From Flammeovirga sp. EKP202 (GTDB lineage Bacteria; Bacteroidota; Bacteroidia; Cytophagales; Flammeovirgaceae): a DNA stretch of 60,654 nucleotides. A model generated the notes under the pieces. It did no database searches. It saw only the letters and a program-made list of their open reading frames with translations, and was not told the DNA's origin. A program made the position numbers and the translations under genes. The DNA is taken from contig NZ_JACVVP010000046.1 in NCBI RefSeq assembly GCF_014534745.1, positions 1-60,654 of the forward strand, read 5' to 3'. This document shows positions 46,372 through 56,208 of the stretch, piece by piece. How positions within the stretch are numbered: the stretch's first letter is position 1; each line of letters opens with the position of its first letter.

Positions 46372-47877
46372 TTAGCGACTACCACCAGCCCACCATACAT
46401 TTTCTGAATAAACGTATTGACCATCACCTAGGGCATCTCTTACATTTTGATTATTATTTACATCATCAGCACCGTAAGTCATTCTTAAAGGAAATTTTGC
46501 TGGCTGAGGATTTAAGAAAGTAACATACGCCGGAACAGTACCTCCATTCATTGCTTTCAATCTTCTGTAATCATTATAGGCTTCTAATGATTCTGAGATA
46601 TACTGAGAAATGTACTTCTCTTTCATCACATAATCGATATCAAACGTTTTATTCCCCTCAATATATGTGATGTAAGTATCAATATCTGCTTGAGCAATAC
46701 TTGCTGACGCTAATGCCGCTCTTACTGCTGCAACAGTAGCTGTTTGAATTTCAGCAGCACTTCCATTATTTCTAGCGGTTGCTTCTGCAATCAAGAACAG
46801 CAACTCATGATAACTCATAATAAAAGTATTTTCTGTTCTATTATTAAAATAACTTGATATGCCATATACGCCTTGTATTTGATCAATATCGCCATTTGGA
46901 GCGAACTCAAGTCTTTCATCTGCGGGGTCATTTTTCGGATAAGGAATAAAGTAATTGGCAATTCTAGGGTCATTATCATCCATATTATTACGCATACTTT
47001 GACTAGATCCATAATAATCCCTTTGAGTATACATTAGATAATAAGGGTTATAAGATGTTGAACCATTATAGGTAGACTTTGCTTCTTCGTCTGCAGATGT
47101 GAAAGATTTGGCAGCATGAGCAAGGACATCAGCATAATTTGGTGTTTTATGAGATAAACGCATCGTAAATCGTGCTTTTAATCCCCAAGCTAGTTTTACC
47201 CAAGCCTGTCTCCATGAAACTTGATCATTTCCATTTGATGAGGTTGGTCTAAGGCTACCATAAATCATATCATGAACTCCTATTGCATCATAATTACCAT
47301 CATTGTCCTTCTCAAGATTAGCAATACCTTCATCCAATAATGAAAAGATATCCGTATAAATTGCTTCTTGCTTGTCTAATTCTGGTCTTAGGAAATTAAC
47401 AGGATCGAGAGCTTGTGACCAAGGTATATCACCACACATATCTGTCACAACAGATAGGTTGTAAGCCATTAAAATCTGAGCTACACCTAGTGTATGATTA
47501 TTTCCTACCTCTACACCTCCTTCTGAACATTTAGTAATTACATCTTTTAAGTTTCTCATGGCCTGATAAGACCCCACCCAAGCGGAGTTGTAAGTTGTAG
47601 CTTGAGTTAGAGATGCATCCAATCTAATTTCTGCTTGATGGAACTGATTAAAAACACCTACTTGATGCTCGATAAAAAGAGAAGCATAAAAAGCATAATC
47701 ACCATTGGCTACTCTCACTAGAGAAGCGTTCATTGCATCAGTTATTACAAACTGCGAAGGCGTATCGAGAGGGTTATTGGGATTTCTATTTATTTCATCC
47801 AACACATCTTCTGAACAAGATGCCAAGGAGATCATTACTCCAATCAGGAGCAATTTTATATATTTAAATTTTTCCAT
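46372..47877 (-). CDS. SusD/RagB-like outer-membrane lipoprotein (pair 4)
   Basis: A 501-residue lipoprotein with lipobox SLASC (Cys22) followed by SED, an acidic export signal. It is a close relative of the pair 3 protein: NRNPNNPLDTPSQFVITDAM, LFIEHQVGVFNQFHQAE, WVKLAWGLKARFTMRLSHK, NNMDDNDPRIANYFIPYPK, and the end NVWWAGGSR. It lies 21 bases after SusC 4. The ligand is unknown, though probably similar to that of pair 3. Confidence 0.92.
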   Translation of the reverse strand: MEKFKYIKLLLIGVMISLASCSEDVLDEINRNPNNPLDTPSQFVITDAMNASLVRVANGDYAFYASLFIEHQVGVFNQFHQAEIRLDASLTQATTYNSAWVGSYQAMRNLKDVITKCSEGGVEVGNNHTLGVAQILMAYNLSVVTDMCGDIPWSQALDPVNFLRPELDKQEAIYTDIFSLLDEGIANLEKDNDGNYDAIGVHDMIYGSLRPTSSNGNDQVSWRQAWVKLAWGLKARFTMRLSHKTPNYADVLAHAAKSFTSADEEAKSTYNGSTSYNPYYLMYTQRDYYGSSQSMRNNMDDNDPRIANYFIPYPKNDPADERLEFAPNGDIDQIQGVYGISSYFNNRTENTFIMSYHELLFLIAEATARNNGSAAEIQTATVAAVRAALASASIAQADIDTYITYIEGNKTFDIDYVMKEKYISQYISESLEAYNDYRRLKAMNGGTVPAYVTFLNPQPAKFPLRMTYGADDVNNNQNVRDALGDGQYVYSENVWWAGGSR

Positions 47878-47898
47878 TTTTCTTGTTAAGATTTTAGA

Positions 47899-50800
47899 TT
47901 AGAAAGTGATATCAACACCGAAACCAAAACTGTTTGTATTTGGCATAGAGAATCTTTCAAAAGATCCACCCATATTGTTATTACCTTGAGATGATTCAGG
48001 GTCAAAGTTTGGTAATTCCGTCCATAGTAAAATATTTCTAGCAAATACAGACAAACCAATACTAGTTGTACCTTTGATGATTTTATTAGGGAATTTATAA
48101 CCTAACGAAAGCTCTCTTAGTTTCACGAAAGAGTTGTCATAGATATAAGCCTCATCAATATTACCTTCAACATTATCCCATCTTCTTTGGTAAGCACCTG
48201 TATCAGACTCACCACCTCTTTGAATGTCATTTGGTGAACCATCTGCTTTTTCACCTGGATATACAAATGGATTCGTTCTATCAGCAGTAACTTCACTTAC
48301 ACCGTAAAGATTGATCAGACCGTTTGAACCAGAATACATTTGACCTCCTTGTTTCCATTCAAAAGTGGCACCCAAAGACCATGTTTTGTAATTCAAGTTG
48401 GTACCAAAACCAAGAATAAAGTCTGGAGTTACATCACCGATAATTTTTGCAGGTCCAGCCATTGGTAAACCATAATCAGCAGAATTTGGATCTTCATTGA
48501 CTAAGATTCCTCCGTTTGGCCCTCTTTGGAAACTACTACCATAAATTACAGGGAAAGCGTACCCTGCCGCTGCTCTTACTTGTGGTGTAGTGAAACCACC
48601 TAAGAAGATACTTTCTACACCGTCGGCTAACTCGTCTACCTTACTGATGATTCTTGAATAATTGACATTCACCGACCAAGTCCAATCTTGCGTTTGTACA
48701 GGGATTACATTTAAAGTAACCTCATGTGCGTTGGTTGTAATTTTACCACCATTGGTCTCTAACTCTTCAAAACCAGTAGAAGCTGTAAGAGGCACCGCAA
48801 AAATCTGATCGGTTACATTTTGTCTCGAATAAGTATATGAAAGAGTAATTCTATCATTAAAGAAACCTAAGTCAGCACCCAACTCATAAGAGGCTGTATT
48901 TTGTGGTTTCAGATTTGGGTCAAATAATTTAGCATTCTGAGTATAAGAGTTTACGTTGGCTCCATTGATCGCTAAAGGATAACTGATAGGGAATGGACCT
49001 GAACCAAACCATCCACCACCATAGGTTGGCAAAGCATAAAAGTTTTCAAAATACTCGCCTGCTTGTCCTACTTGTGCCCATGATGCTCTCAGTTTTAATA
49101 ATGATACTTTATCAGCACTATCCATAAAGTCCATTTCACTTAATACCAAACTACCCGATATAGAAGGATAGAAGAAGTTTCTGTTGTTTCTAGGCATTGT
49201 AGAAACATAATCTGTACGTCCTGTAGCTGTCAGATAAAGTAGACTCTTGTAAGAGTAAGAAACACTTGCAAAGAAACCTACTGTACGTGTTCTTCTTTGT
49301 TCTTCTTGTGCAGTGATCACTTTAGTGTTTTCAATATGTCTCCATCCTCCGAAGTTGAACTGCTGACCATCTTGAGTATACGTTTTCTTTCTTGTATCAT
49401 TGACTTCATTACCAATAATGGCCGTCAAGTTATTGTCTGTATTGATTTTCCAATTCAAATTCACTGTTGTCAATGAATTCAAAATGTTGTTGGTAACACC
49501 TCTATTGGTAATTTTACCTTCAGCACCTCTATGACCATATTCAAATATATCTTGGAAGTGCGTAGTATAGGTATCCACACCCAATTGGTATTTTACTCTG
49601 ATATCTAAATCTTCTGTAATATCAGTTTCATACTGTACGTAAGCATTACCAAAGAAACGGTCCGTTCTATCATTAAACACATTGTTATTAGCAGCCCAAT
49701 AGGGGTTATCAAATGTCTGAGAACGGTAATAAATTTGTTGATAAGGATTGTCAGGGTTTGCAAATGGAATACCTTTCAAATCATAAGAAGTTGGTGCTGC
49801 ATAAACACCTGCAAGTGCCGCATCGTTACCTGCTGATAATTTATCAATATCTGTATTCACATAATTGGCCGAAACCCCTACTGAGAAGTAGTTGTTGACT
49901 GTTGCATCAAACTTACCTTTTGCATTCCATCTGTTCATACCTGTAGATGGTGCTACACCGTTTTGAGTTGTATTACCCAAACCAATACTGTAGTTCGCAT
50001 TTTCTGTAGACTGGCTTACGCTAATTGACGTATTTACTGTAGAACCAGTTCGGAAATAATCTCCAAAATTATCATACGTATTAGGCTCTACCCAAGGATC
50101 CAAACCAGCAGCTTCTCTTTGTGCTACAAAATATTTCCCTGGCTGCCCTTGATTGTTACCTCCTACATTTGGATCATCAGGTAATTCAGACATTGGAATA
50201 CCCCAAGCTTGCGAACTATTCGAAACGTAGTTTCCACCAGTACCTTGTGAGTAAGCTGTTTGGTATTCGGGTTTACGAGAAACGGTCTCCCAGCTGGTAA
50301 AATTGTTTATTCTCACTACCGGCTTACCCATTTTATTGCCCTTACCACTTTTGGTTTTGATGATAATTACACCATTCGATGCTCTAATACCATAAAGTGC
50401 CGCTGCTGCTTGTCCTTTCAAAATATTGATACTCTCAATATCGTTAGGATCAATATCAACAGCTCTATTTGAGATATCACTACCTGTTACGGAACTACCT
50501 GTACTGAAATCGGGGTTTGAACTAATAGGCATACCATCAATTACATATAGAGGTGCGTTATTACCTGTAAAAGATCTTGCACCCCTAATGTTGATTTGAG
50601 TTGAAGCTCCAGGCATACCTGAAGAGGGTTTAATATCTACACCTGAGATTTTACCTTGCATTGATCCAGCTAATCCAGGGTTACCTGTTCTTTGCAGATC
50701 TTCTGTTGCAACTTCCTGTACAGCATAACCAAGTGATTTTTTATCTTGTGTTTGCCCCATTGCAGTGACTACAACTTCATCTAATTCTTCGGCATCTACT

Positions 50801-51078
50801 TCCAGAGGCACATCAATTACTGATTGAGTACCAACTGCTATTTCTTGTGAAGAGTAGCCTATGAAACTAAAGATTAAGACATCGTCATTACCAACGTCAA
50901 GGGTGAATTTTCCATCAAGGTTAGTGATTGTACCTTTCGAGGTTCCTTTTACCACTACTGTTACACCTGGTAAAGGTTCTCCTCCGTCAGAAACAGTACC
51001 CGTCACGGTACGCTCTTGACCGTATGCTCCTACAAAACTAATTGTAATCGCTACTAAGAGTAAAAGTATTTTTTTCAT
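47899..51078 (-). CDS. SusC/RagA-family TonB-linked outer-membrane transporter (pair 4)
   Basis: A 1059-residue SusC-type transporter. A signal peptide (about 1-20) precedes a CarboxypepD_reg-like domain (about 22-97; PLPGVTVVVKGTSKGTITNLDG), LDEVVVTAMG, and the plug with INIRGARSFTGNNAPLYVID and ALYGIRASNGVIIIKTKSGKG. The barrel ends NSFGFGVDITF. There is no STN domain. It is paralogous to SusC 3 over its whole length, with divergence concentrated in the N-terminal domain and barrel loops. It is the first of the four pairs in the direction of transcription, with a 1 kb gene-poor region upstream. Confidence 0.95.
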   Translation of the reverse strand: MKKILLLLVAITISFVGAYGQERTVTGTVSDGGEPLPGVTVVVKGTSKGTITNLDGKFTLDVGNDDVLIFSFIGYSSQEIAVGTQSVIDVPLEVDAEELDEVVVTAMGQTQDKKSLGYAVQEVATEDLQRTGNPGLAGSMQGKISGVDIKPSSGMPGASTQINIRGARSFTGNNAPLYVIDGMPISSNPDFSTGSSVTGSDISNRAVDIDPNDIESINILKGQAAAALYGIRASNGVIIIKTKSGKGNKMGKPVVRINNFTSWETVSRKPEYQTAYSQGTGGNYVSNSSQAWGIPMSELPDDPNVGGNNQGQPGKYFVAQREAAGLDPWVEPNTYDNFGDYFRTGSTVNTSISVSQSTENANYSIGLGNTTQNGVAPSTGMNRWNAKGKFDATVNNYFSVGVSANYVNTDIDKLSAGNDAALAGVYAAPTSYDLKGIPFANPDNPYQQIYYRSQTFDNPYWAANNNVFNDRTDRFFGNAYVQYETDITEDLDIRVKYQLGVDTYTTHFQDIFEYGHRGAEGKITNRGVTNNILNSLTTVNLNWKINTDNNLTAIIGNEVNDTRKKTYTQDGQQFNFGGWRHIENTKVITAQEEQRRTRTVGFFASVSYSYKSLLYLTATGRTDYVSTMPRNNRNFFYPSISGSLVLSEMDFMDSADKVSLLKLRASWAQVGQAGEYFENFYALPTYGGGWFGSGPFPISYPLAINGANVNSYTQNAKLFDPNLKPQNTASYELGADLGFFNDRITLSYTYSRQNVTDQIFAVPLTASTGFEELETNGGKITTNAHEVTLNVIPVQTQDWTWSVNVNYSRIISKVDELADGVESIFLGGFTTPQVRAAAGYAFPVIYGSSFQRGPNGGILVNEDPNSADYGLPMAGPAKIIGDVTPDFILGFGTNLNYKTWSLGATFEWKQGGQMYSGSNGLINLYGVSEVTADRTNPFVYPGEKADGSPNDIQRGGESDTGAYQRRWDNVEGNIDEAYIYDNSFVKLRELSLGYKFPNKIIKGTTSIGLSVFARNILLWTELPNFDPESSQGNNNMGGSFERFSMPNTNSFGFGVDITF

Positions 51079-51910
51079 AAAAATTTAGAAGAAATAATTG
51101 AGCTTTGAGTGGAGTAAAATGAAATAGCATTTAACTAATTAACTTGAACAAATGAAAACGGGGTATTTTAGGTTATTATTTTAATCCAAGGTAATGCATC
51201 ATTCTGCGGCATCACCACGATTAAGAGATAGATATCTAACGCGAATAGGATTGAAAAGAAAAGATTTAACCCCAATCATACTTGTCTTTCTACTTCAAGA
51301 TTGAGAGGAAAGTACCACGACAAGCTATTGAACGGATAATTTCAGCCTACTTCAGAAACAGGAGCGAATGATTGTTGATATATTCTGAGTGCATTTTCAT
51401 ATTTAATTTAAATACTCGATCAGATTTGTCTTAGTATCTAAACATAAGCTTCAATAAGAACTCCACTTCGTTCATTTTTGGATTTTTGTTTACTTCATAT
51501 GACCTGTAACTCATGAATTAAGAGGAGTCAAAGAAGAAGTAGAAAAACTGTTGCTTCAAGGCAGTGTATCATTTAATGTTAGACTTAATATATTGGTCAA
51601 AAATGACGTTCATCTTCGACTTACATAAATTTAATCAATTCATTAACAGCTAAATAAACATTAACATCAATACTTATTGAAATACAATACTACATTGATT
51701 TAATACAAGTTATTTATTCTCATAACAATGAATACTTACATAAGAATGTTAATTTTATTGATTTTTAAGCCGTAAAAAAACCTTACTTATAACATTAAAC
51801 AATCGCTTTTCTTCGTCGGCCGAGTGGGACCAATTATACATGATGTAGCCCAGAACTATTGGTTTTAATTTAGAAATAAACATGATAATGAGATTAGATA
51901 AAACTTCATG

Positions 51911-51969
51911 CTATAGGCACTGATTGTTGTTAAAGTATTTGGGTTTCAATTTTTAGCATCAGTGCCTAT
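51911..51969. repeat. 12-base inverted repeat
   Basis: TATAGGCACTGA (51911-51922) and its exact complement (51958-51969) flank 35 bases. It could be a weak hairpin or the ends of a decayed small element. No target duplication was seen. Confidence 0.45.
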
Positions 51970-52052
51970 AATTTTAGTAAAATTAGCATAAGTACGATTT
52001 CGTTATAAACGATAATAACATTAAGCACTGTAAATGTCTAACAATCACAAAA

Positions 52053-52088
52053 AAAAGAGGTAGTAATCTTAATGTTATCACCTCTTTT
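52053..52088 (-). terminator. Terminator of the TIGR01777 epimerase gene
   Basis: A stem of AAAAGAGGT type (52053-52066 with 52075-52088, two mismatches) is followed on the minus strand by a run of eight T. Confidence 0.75.
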
Positions 52089-52122
52089 ATTAGAATAGTA
52101 TAAAATGTCTCAGAAGAAAAGT

Positions 52123-53001
52123 TTAAACTAATACTGTTTCAATTTCTTCATTTTTAAAGTCAAAATTCAAGTTTTCATCCAATGATTTCACTTTTGTACT
52201 ATTCAAAACTAAAGCTACACTTTCTCCCAATAATAATTTAAGTACAAAAACAGGAACGTTTGGTAATATTAAAGGACGATGGTAAAACTTGGCTACTCTT
52301 TTTGTCATTTCCTTATTGGTCAGAGGGGTTGAAGTAACCGCATTGTAAGTTCCTTTCATTTGATCGTTTTCAATTGAAAAAATAATTAAACGTACAATGT
52401 CTTCCAGACTAATCCATGACATCCATTGATCACCACTTCCTAAAGCTGCTCCAACTCCCATTTTAATAGGTTGAATTATCTTTGAAAGTGCACCTCCTTG
52501 ATTTGATAAAACAACTCCTAACCTTAATTTCACTAATCTGCTTACAGATAAAATATCCATTGCCTCTTCCCACTGTCTTACGACATCAGCTAAAAAATCT
52601 GTTCCCGCACTTGCCCCTTCATCTACTAACTCATCAGCTCTATCTCCATAATAACCAATAGCAGAAGCACATATTACCGTTTTGGGAGGGTGCTCTAAAG
52701 CGTTAATTGTTTCCATTAATAATGTAGTGGCTACTACCCTACTGTTTAAGATTTCCTCTTTTGCTTTAGGTGTCCACCTTCCCTCTCCTACATTTTTACC
52801 TGCTAAATGAACCACTACATCTACCCCTTCAAATGCTTTTTTATCTATAATTTTTTTAGTTAAATCCCATTTGTAACGAGGAATAGATTTCGATAAATCT
52901 TCTTTTCGAGAGAGCCAACTTACTTTGTGCCCACCTCTAATTAATTTTTTAGAGAGTTCCTTACCTACAAGTCCTGAACCTCCTGTTATAAGTATTTTCA
53001 T
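52123..53001 (-). CDS. TIGR01777-family NAD(P)-dependent epimerase-like protein
   Basis: A 292-residue atypical short-chain dehydrogenase. The dinucleotide motif ITGGSGLVG (4-12), VDVVVHLAGKNVGEGRW, NSRVVATTLLMETI, SAIGYYGDR and the DUF1731-like C-terminal segment LPNVPVFVLKLLLGESVALVLNSTKV are all as in the YfcH/SDR39U1 family. Its physiological substrate is unknown in bacteria. It is monocistronic, with its own terminator, and divergent from the amidohydrolase genes. Confidence 0.92.
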   Translation of the reverse strand: MKILITGGSGLVGKELSKKLIRGGHKVSWLSRKEDLSKSIPRYKWDLTKKIIDKKAFEGVDVVVHLAGKNVGEGRWTPKAKEEILNSRVVATTLLMETINALEHPPKTVICASAIGYYGDRADELVDEGASAGTDFLADVVRQWEEAMDILSVSRLVKLRLGVVLSNQGGALSKIIQPIKMGVGAALGSGDQWMSWISLEDIVRLIIFSIENDQMKGTYNAVTSTPLTNKEMTKRVAKFYHRPLILPNVPVFVLKLLLGESVALVLNSTKVKSLDENLNFDFKNEEIETVLV

Positions 53002-53126
53002 GAATAGTTATTTTAATATTAATATAACCAATTAAATAATGATCTTGTTTTGCTTTGTTTTCAATACTGATTAAGTTAGTAGTTCAATATAACACAACCT
53101 CCAATTCAATTAAATATAACTTCAAT

Positions 53127-56100
53127 ATGATTAAACTCAACACAATAGGTGTTGTCCTATTCTTGATCTATTCTTGTTTCAATACTTACGCACAAGAAAC
53201 ATTTACGATCAATGGTGTACGTGACGACAGAAGTAATTATTATGCTATTACTAATGCTACTGTTCACATCTCTCCTTCCGAAAAATTAGAAAATGCTACT
53301 TTGGTCATCAAAGAAGGCAAAATTATCAGTGTCAACAAAAGTACTTCTGTACCCAAAGGGGCCGCTGAGATTAATGCTGAAGGAAAACATATCTATGCTT
53401 CTTTTATTGACGCGAACTCGCACTACGGAATGCCGGGTGTAAAAAAAGGAAGTTTTTGGTCGTGGAGCAAACCTGAAAATATAGGTCCTCAAAACCCTAA
53501 AGCATACAATGCTAATGATGCCATTAGAGCGAATAATAATGCTGCTGAGTTATTTAAAAGTGACTCAAAACAAGCTGAAGCAATGCGAAAAATTGGCTTC
53601 GGAAGTGCTTTAACTTACTTACCTGATGGTGTAGCGAGAGGTACTTCTGCTTTAGTGACATTTGGTAAAGGAAGAGCAAATACAATTATTCTTGAAAACC
53701 AAGTGGGTGCTCATTATGCCTTTGACAAGGGATCTTCTGCTCAAATGTATCCTGTATCTACAATGGGCTATGTGGCATTACTTCGACAAACCTATTATGA
53801 TGCACAATGGTATGCTGAAGGCGGGAAAGAGAAGTTTACAGACTTAACGTTAGAAGCATTTAATGCTACGCAGTCTTACCCTCAATTTTTTGATACCAAA
53901 GATATTTTTGACTTAGAAAGAGCAGCCAAAGTAGCAAAAGAATTCAACAAGCGTTATATCTATGTTGGTAACGGTGATGAGTACCAAGACTTGGTCACTT
54001 TAAAACAATTTCAACCCTCTCTCATTGTACCTATCAGTTATCCTCAAGCACTTAATGTTACAGACCCTATCGACGCAATGAATGCTCCTTTCTCAGAAAT
54101 GAAACACTGGGAATTGGCTCCGTCTAACTTAGCAATGTTAGAAAAAGAAGGATTCTCATTTGCCATTACTGCGTCAAAACTTCCTTCAAAATCCGTATTT
54201 TTAAAGAATCTACGCTTAGCTGTAGAAAGAGGTCTTTCAGAAGAAAAAGCACTAGAAGCATTGACTGTAACTCCTGCGTTCTACATGAATGCTTCTTCTC
54301 GGTTAGGTACATTAGAACCAGGTAAAATTGCCAACTTTATTATCACTTCAGATAATATTTTTTCTAAGGATGGAAAGGTTTTAGAAAATTGGGTTAGAGG
54401 CCATCAGTACATTATTGAAAAATGGTCTAATGATGACTTACTTGGCAATTATGCTTTGAAAGTCAATAATGATACCTTCACGCTCAAAACTTCTGGAGAA
54501 AATCCTTCTTCCCCGAAATGGGAGGTTTCTGTCAATGATTCCACAAAACTGGAATCCAAAGCCACATTCCATCAAGGGATGATTACACTTTCATTTGCGA
54601 GTGACACCACTAAAAATGCTCGAACAATTCGTCTTTCGGGATGGAAAGATAAGAATGGTAATTTTAGTGGAGAAGGAAAAGATACCAAAGGTGAATGGAT
54701 AAGTTGGACTGCCGTAAAAGCAGTAACGACAAACGATAAAGTCGAAACTACAAAGAAAGAAAAAGCTGAAAGTGCCAATGAATTAGGTGAGGTAATCTAC
54801 CCTTTTAGTGCTTACGGTAGTACAAGAATTGCTCAACAAGAAGACATTTTAATTACAAATACTACCGTTTGGACGAACGAAAACGATGGTATATTAGAAA
54901 ATACGGATGTCTTGATTAAAGAAGGAAAGATCATCAAAATTGGTCAAGGTTTAAAAGCCAATAAAAAGACTAGAGTAATAGATGGAAAAGGCAAACACCT
55001 TACTGCTGGAATTATTGACGAGCACTCACATATTGCATTATTTAGTGTTAATGACGTTGCAGTCATGTCATCAATGGTGAGAATGGAAGATGTTGTGAAT
55101 CCAAATGATGTTGATATTTACCGTCAATTAGCCGGTGGCGTTACTTCTGCTCAGTTATTACATGGTTCTGCCAATCCAATTGGTGGTCAATCAGCTATCA
55201 TCAAGATGAAGTGGGGACATACTAACCCAGAGGAATTGCTATTCCCCAATGCAAAACCATTTATCAAATTCGCTTTAGGTGAAAATGTGAAACGTTCTAG
55301 CTGGCCAATGTCTCATCGTTTTCCACAAACAAGAATGGGAGTTGAAGCCGTTTATAACGATGGTTTTGCTAGAGCTAAAGCCTATGACAAAGCTCAGAAG
55401 GAATACGCAGGTCAAGGACCTAAACCAAGAAAAGATCTTCAGTTAGAAGCATTAGCTCAAATCTTAAATGATGAACGCTTTATCTCATGTCACTCCTATG
55501 TTCAGTCAGAAATCAACATGTTGATGAAAGTAGCAGAGAGTTTTGACTTCAGAGTAAATACCTTCACTCATATTTTAGAAGGGTATAAAGTGGCTGACAA
55601 AATGAAAAAACACGGAGCTGGAGCCTCTACTTTCTCTGATTGGTGGGCTTATAAGTTTGAAGTGTATGAAGCTATTCCTCAAAACGCTGCATTAATGGCT
55701 GACCAAGGTGTTACTGTTGCCATTAATTCTGATGATTCAGAAATGGGGCGAAGACTAAATCAAGAAGCAGCCAAGAGTGTAAAATACGCTAATATGTCAG
55801 AGGAAGAAGCTCTAAAAATGGTAACGCTGAACCCTGCCAAATTACTTCGAATTGATGATCAGGTCGGGTCTATTAAAGTTGGAAAGTCTGCTGATGTAGT
55901 ACTTTGGACAGATCACCCGCTTTCTATCTATGCAAAGCCTGATTATACTATGGTTGATGGTACGGTTTATTTCTCTTTAGAAAAAGATGAGCAACTGAGA
56001 AAAGAAATGACAGTTGAACGTGCACGTTTAGTTACTAAAATGCAAGAAGCCATTAAAAATGGTGCAAAGGCAAAAGATGTTGCTCCAAAAATAAATCACC

Positions 56101-56132
56101 ATATGCATTGTGATCACCTGCATTTAGATTAG
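53127..56132 (+). CDS. Exported tandem amidohydrolase-fold protein
   Basis: A protein of about 1001 residues. I start it at 53127, where the signal peptide MIKLNTIGVVLFLIYSCFNTYAQ begins. It holds two amidohydrolase-type halves. The first (about 45-450) has N97-S98-H99 in place of the metal-binding HxH and looks inactive. The second (about 580-980) is complete by eye: His633 and His635 (IIDEHSHIA), histidines in FISCHSY and NTFTHILEG, and aspartates in INSDDSE, followed by the typical GSIKVGKSADVVLWTDHPL end. It is likely periplasmic and hydrolyses an amide or cyclic-amide bond; the substrate is unknown. The next gene is a related protein 76 bases away. Confidence 0.88.
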   Translation: MIKLNTIGVVLFLIYSCFNTYAQETFTINGVRDDRSNYYAITNATVHISPSEKLENATLVIKEGKIISVNKSTSVPKGAAEINAEGKHIYASFIDANSHYGMPGVKKGSFWSWSKPENIGPQNPKAYNANDAIRANNNAAELFKSDSKQAEAMRKIGFGSALTYLPDGVARGTSALVTFGKGRANTIILENQVGAHYAFDKGSSAQMYPVSTMGYVALLRQTYYDAQWYAEGGKEKFTDLTLEAFNATQSYPQFFDTKDIFDLERAAKVAKEFNKRYIYVGNGDEYQDLVTLKQFQPSLIVPISYPQALNVTDPIDAMNAPFSEMKHWELAPSNLAMLEKEGFSFAITASKLPSKSVFLKNLRLAVERGLSEEKALEALTVTPAFYMNASSRLGTLEPGKIANFIITSDNIFSKDGKVLENWVRGHQYIIEKWSNDDLLGNYALKVNNDTFTLKTSGENPSSPKWEVSVNDSTKLESKATFHQGMITLSFASDTTKNARTIRLSGWKDKNGNFSGEGKDTKGEWISWTAVKAVTTNDKVETTKKEKAESANELGEVIYPFSAYGSTRIAQQEDILITNTTVWTNENDGILENTDVLIKEGKIIKIGQGLKANKKTRVIDGKGKHLTAGIIDEHSHIALFSVNDVAVMSSMVRMEDVVNPNDVDIYRQLAGGVTSAQLLHGSANPIGGQSAIIKMKWGHTNPEELLFPNAKPFIKFALGENVKRSSWPMSHRFPQTRMGVEAVYNDGFARAKAYDKAQKEYAGQGPKPRKDLQLEALAQILNDERFISCHSYVQSEINMLMKVAESFDFRVNTFTHILEGYKVADKMKKHGAGASTFSDWWAYKFEVYEAIPQNAALMADQGVTVAINSDDSEMGRRLNQEAAKSVKYANMSEEEALKMVTLNPAKLLRIDDQVGSIKVGKSADVVLWTDHPLSIYAKPDYTMVDGTVYFSLEKDEQLRKEMTVERARLVTKMQEAIKNGAKAKDVAPKINHHMHCDHLHLD

Positions 56133-56208
56133 AAATAGACGCTATGGTCTATCATTTTCGACGTTCCATATTAACGTCACTAATCTTTGAGTCAAAAAGT
56201 CATTTAAC

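Larger units (their letters stand above)
51079..52122. other. Gene-poor 1 kb region with possible coding remnants
   Basis: No intact gene was found in this 1044-base gap. Three short open segments on the plus strand (51194-51304, 51282-51371 and 51503-51628) read like protein but shift frame or lack a start, suggesting decayed genes. A 12-base inverted repeat lies at 51911-51969, and the terminator of the epimerase gene at 52053-52088. No clear promoter for SusC 4 was identified. Confidence 0.45.

Noticed and set aside
30553-51078. Possible glycan-utilisation locus with assigned substrate
   Set aside because: No glycoside hydrolase, lyase, sulfatase or peptidase lies within or beside the array, so no substrate can be named.
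51199-51279. 26-residue minus-strand open frame in the SusC 4 upstream region, a possible leader peptide
   Set aside because: It has no regulatory codon pattern and no terminator/antiterminator pair after it.
51755-51841. 28-residue minus-strand open frame (MYNWSHSADEEKRLFNV and so on)
   Set aside because: It is in a gap without a visible promoter or related sequence; at this length chance is the simpler explanation.
53055-53126. Longer N-terminus for the tandem amidohydrolase
   Set aside because: It adds a polar Asn/Thr-rich stretch before the signal peptide.
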